64,000 bases of DNA. Source: Coprobacter fastidiosus. Lineage in GTDB: Bacteria > Bacteroidota > Bacteroidia > Bacteroidales > Coprobacteraceae. Each line of letters starts with the position of its first letter. The stretch's first letter is position 1. The position numbers were made by a program, and so were the translations under genes. Under the pieces are notes generated by a model. That model saw only the letters and a program-made list of their open reading frames with translations, was not told the origin of the DNA and made no database searches. The stretch spans positions 2,108,001 to 2,172,000 of the forward strand of contig NZ_AP028032.1 of the NCBI RefSeq assembly GCF_030296935.1, in the 5' to 3' direction. Positions 48,061 to 55,968 of the stretch are shown here, one piece after another.

Positions 48061-49035
48061 TTGTTAAAAATCAATCATTTGCGACTCCTGATCTGGAGAG
48101 TATGTTCGGAAATGATCTGTCATAAGCCGTTCTCAGGATACGGAACTGCATCATTCGGACAGGATTATATGCTGCACCAAGCGCACTATTTCGAAACGCA
48201 TCCCGACTCGCGCTTTTCTCAAACTGCCGATGATACGGTCTACCCTTTCAATGAGTTTCTACATATATTGGTAGAACTCGGAATCCCGGGATTATCGGCA
48301 ATCGGAGTTTTTTTACTCTCTCTATTTTTATCCCGATCGAAAAACGGGACAAAACGGATTTTAAAAGCCGGATTAATCACTTATTTATGCTTTTCGTTGT
48401 TTTCCTATCCGAATTCGGTCTTCCCTCTATTTGTCCTTTTCGGAATATTTTCGGGATGCATCGAGAGCCGGAAGGTATTTAAAATACCGGTATCCGCCTT
48501 GACAACGGGAAGCCTGCTAATTCTATCGGTTCTGGTCTGTTCCGTTTCAATTCGGGAAATCAGATTTTATTATAACGGAGCGAAAACTCTCGAAAAATTT
48601 TTCACGGGAAACAGTTCGGAAGCGATTTTATTTTCAGACCGACATTATGAACAGCTAAAATATAGCGAATCATTCAACAATATTTACAGCATGTGGCTGG
48701 AAAAACATCCGGATATAAAAAAGTTGCCGAGACTGCCGGCGGGATGCAACAATTATTGCAATATAGGAAAAACATATATGCTCTCTGAACAATACGACTA
48801 TGCAGAAGAATATTTGAAAACAGCGTCTTTTATGGTTCCCGAGAAAATAACTCCCAACTATTTGTTATGGCAAAACTCATTACAAAGAGGGGACACGACG
48901 AACGCAATTACCATTGCCGAACGGATATTGAAACAACCTTTAAAAGCAGAAAGCACTTATACTCTCCGCGTCAAAAGCGAAATACGTAGATTTTTAGAAA
49001 CCGAACAGGGAAAAACACAAGTTCCTGCCCAATAA
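48061..49035 (+). pseudogene. 5'-truncated O-antigen ligase/polymerase-like membrane protein
   Basis: The frame opens only at TTG (48061), with an in-frame TGA 18 bp upstream, and enters the family in its middle: LRLLIWRVCSEMICHKPFSG, GYGTASFGQDYMLHQAHYFE, EFLHILVELGIPG. This is the Wzy_C-type O-antigen ligase region, followed by a few membrane spans and a C-terminal TPR-like tail (CNIGKTYMLSEQYDYAEEYL). The N-terminal 8-10 membrane spans expected in the family are absent. Best explained as truncation by the adjacent mobile module; probably not functional, and its translation start is uncertain. Confidence 0.75.
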
Positions 49036-49046
49036 ATACTTAGCAT

Positions 49047-50420
49047 CTATCTGAGCGCTAAATATTTTTCCAACTTATCGAATCCGGTCATTACAATCTT
49101 ATTCGTCACCGTAAAGAACCATACGCAAGGGACAAAGCAGAAAAGGAAACGCTTGGCGGAATAAGCCAAAACATTTTCTATCGTATCCCATTTATAATCG
49201 ATCTGATATAAAATAATCACATAGAACAGAGATGCCAACAGAATCATAGATAACAGACGAAGGTTATCACGTGTCTTTATCACATTCCGGATATTGACAA
49301 GCAGCGAAAGAAGAGCAGCGGAAAACGACCAGCCGTAATAATAATTATTGACATAAAGATTTTTCATATAGTTATAGATAGTCTCGACCTTCTCCCCATC
49401 CCAAAAAAGGCGGACAATGGCTATACCTTCGGCATACAGTCCGTTCAGTTTCATAAACAGACTCCAAAGCAAAGCGGGAGACAATGACAACAAAACCGGC
49501 AATAAGTCTTTATACTGTTTTCTTCTGAAAGAGTCGTAACTGACAACACAAAGTGCAGCACCGATAAATACGATTCCTTCGGTACGTATCCAAATATTCA
49601 ATGCCAGCAAAAGGGAGGCCAGATACAGGTCTTTCCGCTCACGATACCGAAACCAGACGGCAAGATATATGACTCCCAAAGAAGCGGTTACGGCATGTAT
49701 GACGTTTGTCCCCGAAAGCGAAGAGAAACCAAGCATATCGGGAGTTATCAACATAAAGAAAGTGGCTATTACAGCGCCTGTACGGTTAACTACCCGGCAT
49801 AAGACCGCATAAAAAGCAATCAGGAAGAAAAGATACATCAACCCCGGAATCAACTTCGACATGGGTGCTCCCAATAAATAAACATAGGCATAACTGAGCT
49901 GAACCATAGGAGTATAGGTAATATAACTTCCCGGTCGGTGTATAGACGGCATATAATCTCCCTGAAATATGGAAAGGCCTTTTAACGTATGCTCTTGGGA
50001 AATGATGTACCCGATCGTATCGAACCCCGAAAGACTGTCCCGGTCATAAGTAGGGAAATAGACACACCGGGAGAAATTCATATATTCCAAAATGATAATG
50101 AGGAGAACAAACAGCAGCCATACCAGATTAAAACTGGAGAAATCGAAAGAGACCGGTTTCCGAATCTCCTGAACAAGTTCTTTCCGACGGAAAATCATCG
50201 GGAACGAAAGCGATAGGATGAGCAAGACACTCGCCACTAAAATCGAGACTCTTGTAAGCGGAATACCGACGGCATCCATCAACAGCATCAACAAAGTCTG
50301 CAAAGCTATACCTATCGGGAAAGAGAGTCCCAGTTTCTCGATCAAACTGAACTTCAATGATATAAGATTAACCGTCACAAATCCTGTCAGGAATGAAAGA
50401 AATATACCAAACGATACCAT
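49047..50420 (-). CDS. Multi-spanning membrane glycosyltransferase-like protein (GT39/ArnT type)
   Basis: 457 aa with about ten hydrophobic segments. The first periplasmic loop after span 3-4 has FPTYDRDSLSGFDTIGYIIS, which resembles the acidic catalytic loop of GT-C enzymes that use polyprenyl-phosphate sugars (DRDS... region). Last gene of a three-gene operon, 5 bp after the previous one, with a DPM1-like GT2 first. That order suggests the GT2 makes a polyprenyl-phosphate sugar and this protein transfers it in the periplasm. Acceptor unknown. Confidence 0.75.
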   Translation of the reverse strand: MVSFGIFLSFLTGFVTVNLISLKFSLIEKLGLSFPIGIALQTLLMLLMDAVGIPLTRVSILVASVLLILSLSFPMIFRRKELVQEIRKPVSFDFSSFNLVWLLFVLLIIILEYMNFSRCVYFPTYDRDSLSGFDTIGYIISQEHTLKGLSIFQGDYMPSIHRPGSYITYTPMVQLSYAYVYLLGAPMSKLIPGLMYLFFLIAFYAVLCRVVNRTGAVIATFFMLITPDMLGFSSLSGTNVIHAVTASLGVIYLAVWFRYRERKDLYLASLLLALNIWIRTEGIVFIGAALCVVSYDSFRRKQYKDLLPVLLSLSPALLWSLFMKLNGLYAEGIAIVRLFWDGEKVETIYNYMKNLYVNNYYYGWSFSAALLSLLVNIRNVIKTRDNLRLLSMILLASLFYVIILYQIDYKWDTIENVLAYSAKRFLFCFVPCVWFFTVTNKIVMTGFDKLEKYLALR

Positions 50421-50425
50421 AATGC

Positions 50426-50986
50426 TTATTTGTTTTCAGGTTTCTTAATCGGTAAAATACCGTTTTCGAACTTTTCCACTTCATAAGGGACATATTCAAA
50501 TCCTTCACCGTTTACAATGGCGACATGGGTAATCTCATCGACATAATGGCTTTTTCCGAAATCAAAAGGGATAACCAATTTTCGGGGATAAAGGAAGCGG
50601 AGTGCATATATTTTATTCGATATCTCAGCCGTAAAAGGGCTCTTCCCTTTTGTAAAAGCTTCTGAAGAAGGCCATAAAATAACCGCATTCTCCGGTGTAT
50701 GTTCCCGAGTATTTTTCAGATACATATAATTAGCCCCGAGCTTTATAGACATTCTACCGTCATAATTAAGGTTCGGATATTTCCTGACAATTTCCATATT
50801 TTCAGGAAGCATCGTAAAGCATACCCAGTTATAGGTAGGCTGCAAAACCATGACGACCTTCAATAAAAACAACGTAAGCGCAACAGCTACGATATTCTTA
50901 AACAACCATCTGGAATAAGCCGGTTTCACGGCTTTTCCGTTTATTTCCGTTTTCGGGCTTTTTACTGTTCTTTCCTTACTTCCCAT
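50426..50986 (-). CDS. Membrane-anchored hypothetical protein of the glycosyltransferase operon
   Basis: 186 aa. A charged cytoplasmic N terminus (KERTVKSPKTEINGKAVKPA), one membrane span (FKNIVAVALTLFLLKVVMVL, ~29-48), and a globular periplasmic domain (GANYMYLKNTREHTPENAVI, LYPRKLVIPFDFGKSHYV). No family recognised. It lies between the GT2 and the GT-C-like genes with gaps of 4 and 5 bp, so it is part of that pathway, perhaps a subunit; function unknown. Confidence 0.75.
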   Translation of the reverse strand: MGSKERTVKSPKTEINGKAVKPAYSRWLFKNIVAVALTLFLLKVVMVLQPTYNWVCFTMLPENMEIVRKYPNLNYDGRMSIKLGANYMYLKNTREHTPENAVILWPSSEAFTKGKSPFTAEISNKIYALRFLYPRKLVIPFDFGKSHYVDEITHVAIVNGEGFEYVPYEVEKFENGILPIKKPENK

Positions 50987-50990
50987 AATA

Positions 50991-51707
50991 TCACCTTATC
51001 CGATATTTCAACAAAACCCAGATCGCCTCAAGGCCATCTGTCCATTTTATTTTTTTCCCATCCTCCATAGATCGAGGAGTATAGCTTATTGCCACCTCTT
51101 TTATCTTATATCCTTTTTTTAAAACTTTAGCCGTTATTTCCGGACAAAACTCAAAGCCGGTGCAGTCAAGAGGTATCGATTTTAACAAAGACGACCTGAA
51201 CATTTTATAACACGTCGGTTCGTCGGTCAAGACCTGCCCGTACAACAAACTCGCAATAAACGAGACTAAACGGCCTCCCCAATAAAATGCCGGATAAGAA
51301 TGCCGGTTTTGCCTATTCAGGAAACGAGAACCGTACACAACCGAATATTCACCGGAATGCAAATAAGGCAAAAGCAAAGAATAATCGTGCGGATCATACT
51401 CTAAATCGGCATCTTGTATAATCACATACTCTCCGGTAATATGTTTTATCCCGGTACGGATAGCCATCCCTTTTCCCCGATTTATATCATGAACGACATA
51501 TTTTATCGGAACTTCCGGATGTTCCCGGATAAATGATTCGACAAGCATTCCGGTCTCATCGGCAGAACCGTCATCGACAACCACGATCTCCTTTTTTATT
51601 TCGAACGGCAATAACACCGACAAAACCCGAGTCAAGATATGACAAATGGTCTTTCCTTCGTTATACGAAGGAATGATCACCGACAAAGTTTTTTCATGAT
51701 CTGCCAT
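50991..51707 (-). CDS. GT2 glycosyltransferase, dolichyl-phosphate-mannose-synthase-like
   Basis: 238 aa from ATG 51707 (MADHEKTLSVIIPSYNEGKT); the frame is open to 51776 but the upstream residues are not typical. Features: IIPSYNEGKTI nucleotide-binding start, VVDDGSADET, VVHDINRGKGMAIRTGIKH, IIQDADLEYDPHDY (metal-binding DxD equivalent), GSRFLNRQNRH. These define the DPM1-like group, which transfer a sugar from an NDP-sugar to polyprenyl phosphate at the inner leaflet. First gene of a compact three-gene operon with the GT-C-like protein. Confidence 0.9.
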   Translation of the reverse strand: MADHEKTLSVIIPSYNEGKTICHILTRVLSVLLPFEIKKEIVVVDDGSADETGMLVESFIREHPEVPIKYVVHDINRGKGMAIRTGIKHITGEYVIIQDADLEYDPHDYSLLLPYLHSGEYSVVYGSRFLNRQNRHSYPAFYWGGRLVSFIASLLYGQVLTDEPTCYKMFRSSLLKSIPLDCTGFEFCPEITAKVLKKGYKIKEVAISYTPRSMEDGKKIKWTDGLEAIWVLLKYRIR

Positions 51708-52029
51708 AGACAATAACTGTTTCAGAACATATCTCCGTTCGGACCGACTTCTAATCGTGTCACGGTATAATTGCACCCTATCTCAGAATGAGAAAACAAA
51801 GTTATGATTTTTTCTTTAAGTAAATAAATTTAATTTTATATTTCAACAGATCAAAACTATGTTTAGGATTACGCATAAGGGCATTTGACAAACTCTCAAT
51901 CAGGACTTTGCATATATAAAAAATTTCAGACTTTTCTTTGTTATAGAAATAAGTCTCTATTCATACAATAAACATGTAACCTTCAATTTATATTTTTGTA
52001 TATTTACGAAAATATAAATATACGTAAAA
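51708..52029. other. Divergent intergenic region before the GNAT gene
   Basis: About 320 AT-rich bases. Apart from the -7 box at 51991-51998 for the plus-strand gene I see no further feature. It marks the transition from the core glycosyltransferase operon to the accessory block beside tRNA-Leu. Confidence 0.5.
51991..51998 (+). promoter_or_regulatory. Candidate -7 box for the GNAT gene
   Basis: TATTTTTG (TAnnTTTG), 32 bp before the ATG at 52030. No -33 TTTG is seen at the right spacing. Confidence 0.42.
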
Positions 52030-52608
52030 ATGAATTGCTTAAAAACAAAACGATTGATATTAAGGCATTTCACGGAAAAAGATATAAATGCTCTATTCGC
52101 CATTTTAAGTGATAAAGATGTAAACACGTTTCTCCCCATGTATCCTTTGAGAAACATAGAAGAGACAAAAAGATACTTTCAATATATAAAAAATTATATT
52201 CAACAGAAAGGACTCTACTATGCTATTTGTCTTAAAGAAGACAATATACCTATCGGCTGTATTCATGTAAGTGCTGACGACAGTCATGATTTAGGATATA
52301 GCATCAAGAAAGAGTTCTGGCATAAAGGGATTTGCACCGAATCTTGCTTGGCAATAATCGATATGCTGAAACAAACAAATATCCCCTATATCACAGCTAC
52401 ACATGATGTAAATAATCCGAGAAGCGGAAAAGTAATGAAAGCCATAGGCATGACATATCAGTACTCTTATGAAGAACTGTGGCAACCTAAAAATTTTCTG
52501 GTCACATTCAGAATGTACCAACTAAATTTTGATGGACAAAAAGACAGAGTATATAAAAAATATTGGGATAAATACCCCAACCATTTCATAGAGGAAATGC
52601 CTTTATAA
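52030..52608 (+). CDS. GNAT-family N-acetyltransferase (RimJ/RimL-like)
   Basis: 192 aa. KTKRLILRHFTEKDINALFA at the start is the common opening of RimJ/RimL-type enzymes; AICLKEDNIPIGCIHV and LGYSIKKEFWHKGICTESCL give the acetyl-CoA-binding beta4-beta5 region, and VNNPRSGKVMKAIGM the end of the fold. Transfers acetyl from acetyl-CoA to an amine; the substrate is unknown (ribosomal protein N termini, antibiotics or small molecules in relatives). AT-rich accessory gene; the P-loop kinase gene follows by 63 bp. Confidence 0.87.
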   Translation: MNCLKTKRLILRHFTEKDINALFAILSDKDVNTFLPMYPLRNIEETKRYFQYIKNYIQQKGLYYAICLKEDNIPIGCIHVSADDSHDLGYSIKKEFWHKGICTESCLAIIDMLKQTNIPYITATHDVNNPRSGKVMKAIGMTYQYSYEELWQPKNFLVTFRMYQLNFDGQKDRVYKKYWDKYPNHFIEEMPL

Positions 52609-52671
52609 TGATGAGATCGTTGATAAAAAGCATAGCATAAGATTTGAAATTTCAGATAACCCAAAAGATTT

Positions 52672-53187
52672 ATGATTATTCTTATTGCAGGAGATACGCA
52701 TACGGGAAAGACCTTATTAGCGCAAAAGTTGCTGGGAAAATATAAATATCCCTACTTTTCGATAGACCATTTGAAAATGGGAGCTATTAGAAGCGGACAA
52801 TGTAAATTGTCAACTGATAGCAATGATATGGAATTAACCAATTATCTGTGGCCGATTGTCAAAGAAATAATAAAGACCTGCATCGAGAATTCGCAAAACC
52901 TGATTATTGAAGGATGCTATATTCCTTTCGGCTGGGAAAATGACTTTACTGATGAATATAGAAAACAGATAAAATACGTCTGTCTTATATTCAGTCAGGA
53001 ATATATACGACAAAATTTTCAAGATATCTTGAAATATGAAAATGTTATAGAAAAGAGGCAAACAACAGATATAATCTTGAAAAATATGAACAAAACTAAT
53101 AGATATAACCTGGAACAGTGTATGTCAAGAAAATACAATTACATTCTAATTGACAAGAGCTATTTAATAAATATAGATGACATATAA
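52672..53187 (+). CDS. P-loop kinase-like protein
   Basis: 171 aa. Begins with MIILIAGDTHTGKTLLAQKL, a Walker A loop (GDTHTGKT, residues 7-14), followed by YPYFSIDHLKMGAIRSGQ and LIIEGCYIPFGWEN with an acidic residue of Walker B type. The layout resembles small nucleoside/2-phosphoglycerate-kinase-like proteins. Substrate unknown. It is likely co-transcribed with the GNAT gene and followed by a strong terminator. Confidence 0.75.
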   Translation: MIILIAGDTHTGKTLLAQKLLGKYKYPYFSIDHLKMGAIRSGQCKLSTDSNDMELTNYLWPIVKEIIKTCIENSQNLIIEGCYIPFGWENDFTDEYRKQIKYVCLIFSQEYIRQNFQDILKYENVIEKRQTTDIILKNMNKTNRYNLEQCMSRKYNYILIDKSYLINIDDI

Positions 53188-53290
53188 TATAATCCATTGG
53201 TGATGAAGGGTATTCCCCATATAAAAGAAAAAAACTTAATGTAATTATTTTATTCCTAAGACACGTGGAAACAATCTGGAAAACCTATAA

Positions 53291-53334
53291 AAAGAAAGAA
53301 GTCAAATGATTTACATTTGACTTCTTTCTTTTTT
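53291..53334 (+). terminator. Strong rho-independent terminator
   Basis: AAAGAAAGAAGTCAAAT (53291-53307) pairs perfectly with ATTTGACTTCTTTCTTT (53315-53331); a run of T follows. It ends the GNAT-kinase transcript. Confidence 0.85.
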
Positions 53335-53356
53335 CGTACCAAGACCCGTTCTGTTC

Positions 53357-53367
53357 TCGAACCAATT
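53357..53367. repeat. Direct repeat TCGAACCAATT, left copy
   Basis: Identical 11-mer at 54384-54394, on the other side of the HNH gene. The bases before this copy (GTACCAAGACCCG...TCGAACC) loosely resemble the 3' part of tRNA-Leu (GTACCCAGAGCCG...TCGAACC), which would fit an old attachment site. Confidence 0.4.
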
Positions 53368-53449
53368 TTTACACAATTTGGATTTGATTTGGGAATTAAG
53401 AAAATGGATACCTAAAACCTAGAGTACAATCTATGCAGTATTGATACTT

Positions 53450-54247
53450 CTATAAACGCATTTCAATTTTATCTTTGAATACATGTTTATTGTGATATTC
53501 AAGATATTTCTTATTTTCTTCGAACAAATTAATTCTCATATCACTATTAATCCCTAATAATTCAATATCTTTTAGTTCTTTAGACAACAAAATTTTGCCA
53601 TTATTACAGTCAAAAGTTATCAAGCCTTTATCAAATAATCTGTCCAAAGTTGGTGTTAACAACAGACCATTAAATTTATCCAATCGTTCGAAATTATTTG
53701 AGAATCTCCATGGTTTTATATGTGATGCTATCAATAATTCTCCATTAGAATACCCCGTTACACAACATTTTTTCCAAAGTTTAAGCAGATTTAATCTAAA
53801 AATCCCTTGTCCCCTCCGACAAAGCACTATAGCCTCAATATTAGTACTTGATAACTCTACACCTTTATAAATATCTTCTATTACCTCGACCCTAAAATCA
53901 CTAATGGGAACAAAAATATTAGGCTTTTTTAATCGTTGTAGTTTGTACTCCGTATCTATATTTGTCAAATCATGTACCAAAGAATTATAATACATCTTTC
54001 CTATAGGGGTTATAGACCATTCATATCTATTTAATGCGTCTATCTCAACCAAATGTTGCCTAACATAAGCTAACTCATTTCGCCATCTTATTTCTTTACG
54101 GGATACCAAAAGTTCTTTATCTACATCCTCTAATGCAATCAAATCATTTTCAATGATAAAGTCCAAAACTTCTTTTTTGTTGGAATTACCACCCAAATTC
54201 AATATTGCATATAATAATAAAATCCTATTCTCTAATTCTTTTGTCAT
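53450..54247 (-). CDS. HNH endonuclease with N-terminal winged-helix domain
   Basis: 265 aa. The N-terminal ~90 residues (LLLYAILNLGGNSNKKEVLD, ELAYVRQHLVEIDALNRYEW, SITPIGK) look like an Mrr-type winged helix. The C-terminal HNH domain has CCVTGYSNGELLIASHIKPW (161-180), ERLDKFNGLLLTPTLDRLFD (187-206), KGLITF: the ASHIKPW...NGLLL...D pattern of HNH_2 nucleases, usually restriction or defence enzymes. Single gene without a methyltransferase, between an 11-bp direct repeat pair and next to tRNA-Leu, so likely acquired. A modification-dependent nuclease is plausible but inferred. Confidence 0.83.
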   Translation of the reverse strand: MTKELENRILLLYAILNLGGNSNKKEVLDFIIENDLIALEDVDKELLVSRKEIRWRNELAYVRQHLVEIDALNRYEWSITPIGKMYYNSLVHDLTNIDTEYKLQRLKKPNIFVPISDFRVEVIEDIYKGVELSSTNIEAIVLCRRGQGIFRLNLLKLWKKCCVTGYSNGELLIASHIKPWRFSNNFERLDKFNGLLLTPTLDRLFDKGLITFDCNNGKILLSKELKDIELLGINSDMRINLFEENKKYLEYHNKHVFKDKIEMRL

Positions 54248-54383
54248 AAAGCGATATGTTTAAATTGTATTCAAATATAATAGAAAACAACAGACTTTGT
54301 TACAATCTAGTGCATTTTCCTGTTATACAATATCTCAATCTTTAAATTACCTTCTTTTTTTCTACGTTTGATGAGAATGTATA

Positions 54384-54394
54384 TCGAACCAATT
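54384..54394. repeat. Direct repeat TCGAACCAATT, right copy
   Basis: Second copy of the 11-mer found at 53357-53367; the pair encloses the HNH gene, about 100 bp from the 3' end of tRNA-Leu. Confidence 0.4.
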
Positions 54395-54494
54395 CTTAAA
54401 ATAAAAGACTCGACTTAATCTATCAGTGAATCAAATAGTTGCGAGGGAGTAGAAAAGAAAAGCGGAGAGAGTATTTCTACTTTCCCCGCTTCAG

Positions 54495-54578
54495 TACCCA
54501 GAGCCGGGATCGAACCGGCATGGAAGTGAATCCACTGGTGTTTGAGACCAGCGCGTCTACCAATTCCGCCATCTGGGC
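54495..54578 (-). tRNA. tRNA-Leu (CAA)
   Basis: 84 nt, type II tRNA with a long variable arm. On the minus strand: acceptor GCCCAGA pairing with TCTGGGT (one G-T pair), D-arm GGCGGAATTGGTAGACGC, anticodon stem-loop CTGGT-CTCAAAC-ACCAG with anticodon CAA, variable arm GGATTCACTTCC-like, T-arm GCCGGTTCGATCCCGGC. The discriminator is A at 54495; CCA is not encoded (CTG follows). It borders the HNH island and is a plausible integration site. Confidence 0.96.
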
Positions 54579-54661
54579 TTTTAGACGGGGCAAAAGTAGA
54601 TATTCTTTTTGATTGTGGCAAGCTTTTCAGACTTTTTTTTCAAAAAAAGGATATATATAGA

Positions 54662-54690
54662 TTTGTAAAGAAAAATATTAGTTACTTTAG
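54662..54690 (+). promoter_or_regulatory. Candidate promoter for manC
   Basis: TTTG at 54662-54665, 17 bp, TACTTTAG at 54683-54690, which differs from TAnnTTTG at one position. Leader of about 100 nt to the ATG at 54799. Confidence 0.4.
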
Positions 54691-54798
54691 CAAACGGTAT
54701 AAATACAAAATATATTTCGGAATAGAATCGGACAAATAAATGAAAAACAGCATTTAATCTGTATTTTATTCGCCCAACCGACACAAAAAAGCTATAGT

Positions 54799-55875
54799 AT
54801 GAAAAATAGATATTGTATCATTATGGCTGGCGGAATCGGAAGCCGATTCTGGCCTGTCAGCCGAACAAACCGCCCTAAACAGTTTTTAGATTTTTTCGGA
54901 ACCGGACATACTCTCTTGCAACTGACCTATGATCGTTTCCGCAAAATTATTCCTCCCGAAAATATCTTCATCGTAACGAACGAACAATATGAAGGTTTGG
55001 TAAAACAACAAATACCGGATGCCGATGATAAACACATTTTGTTAGAACCCCAACGAAGAAATACAGCTCCTTGTATTGCTTGGGCAGCATACCGCATACA
55101 GTCTATCGATCCGGAAGCCAATATCGTAGTAACCCCGTCAGACCATCTTATTCTCAAAGAAGATGCTTTTGCGGAATGTATCGATAAAGGATTAGAATTT
55201 GTAGAAAAATTTCCGGCTCTTCTTACATTAGGAGTAAAACCCAACCGTCCGGAAACCGGATACGGATATATACAGATCGGAGATGAAAGTAACGGAGATA
55301 TCAACACCGTTAAAACGTTTACGGAAAAACCCAATCAGGAATTGGCTGAAGTTTTTGTAGAAAGCGGAGAATTTTTCTGGAACTCCGGAATATTCATCTG
55401 GAATGTGCAGACCATTATTAAAGCGTTCCAACGATATCTTCCCGAAGTCTCGGCTCGATTCGAATCTGGAATCGGAAAATTCAATACATCTGAAGAAAAA
55501 GAATTTATTCAGGAAAATTTCCCCGCTTGCCAAAACATCTCCATAGATTTCGGACTGATGGAAAAAGCATCGAACGTATTTGTTCTCTGCGCCGATTTCG
55601 GATGGGCAGATGTAGGGACATGGGGATCTCTTTATGATATTTCGTCTAAAGATAAAAACGGCAATGTAAATCAAGAAGGAAAATCTCTCATTTATGAAAG
55701 TGATAACAACATCATTGCTGTTCCGAAAGATAAATTGGTCGTCATCGAAGGCTTAAAGAACTATATTGTCGCCGATTCGGACAATGTATTGCTCATTTGC
55801 AGAAAAGATGAAGAAGAACGTATCCGACAGATCGTGAATGATGCAAAAGCAAAATTCGGGAACGAATTTATTTGA
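54799..55875 (+). CDS. manC: Mannose-1-phosphate guanylyltransferase
   Basis: 358 aa. Makes GDP-mannose from mannose-1-phosphate and GTP for glycans. The nucleotide-binding signature is MAGGIGSRFWPVSRTNRPKQ; the sugar-phosphate site includes NEQYEGLVKQQI, EPQRRNTAPCIAWAA, VVTPSDHLI, GYIQIGDES, FTEKPNQELA and FFWNSGIFIWN; the ending WADVGTWGSLYD is typical. No C-terminal phosphomannose isomerase domain, so it is the single-function form common in Bacteroidetes. It probably supplies the nearby envelope glycan pathways, including the DPM1-like enzyme at 51 kb. Confidence 0.95.
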   Translation: MKNRYCIIMAGGIGSRFWPVSRTNRPKQFLDFFGTGHTLLQLTYDRFRKIIPPENIFIVTNEQYEGLVKQQIPDADDKHILLEPQRRNTAPCIAWAAYRIQSIDPEANIVVTPSDHLILKEDAFAECIDKGLEFVEKFPALLTLGVKPNRPETGYGYIQIGDESNGDINTVKTFTEKPNQELAEVFVESGEFFWNSGIFIWNVQTIIKAFQRYLPEVSARFESGIGKFNTSEEKEFIQENFPACQNISIDFGLMEKASNVFVLCADFGWADVGTWGSLYDISSKDKNGNVNQEGKSLIYESDNNIIAVPKDKLVVIEGLKNYIVADSDNVLLICRKDEEERIRQIVNDAKAKFGNEFI

Positions 55876-55910
55876 TAAATGGTCCTATAATTTGTCAATT
55901 TGAATTTATA

Positions 55911-55948
55911 ACATAAAACGGCAGATTCTTGTAGAAAGGACCTGCCGT
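55911..55948 (-). terminator. Terminator of the ruvB-flippase-DUF389 operon
   Basis: ACGGCAG (55918-55924) pairs with CTGCCGT (55942-55948). Read on the minus strand the stem is followed by TTTATGTTATAAA. The plus strand has no T-run after it, so it mainly serves the DUF389 side. Confidence 0.5.
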
Positions 55949-55968
55949 CTCTATATAGAAGTAATGAA

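Noticed and set aside
54415-54621. 68-codon ORF on the minus strand with the text GGIGRRAGLKHQW
   Set aside because: This is the well-known translation of a tRNA gene; the tRNA-Leu lies inside it.
55228-55674. 148-codon ORF antisense to manC
   Set aside because: Shadow frame of a well-supported gene; no signal or domain.
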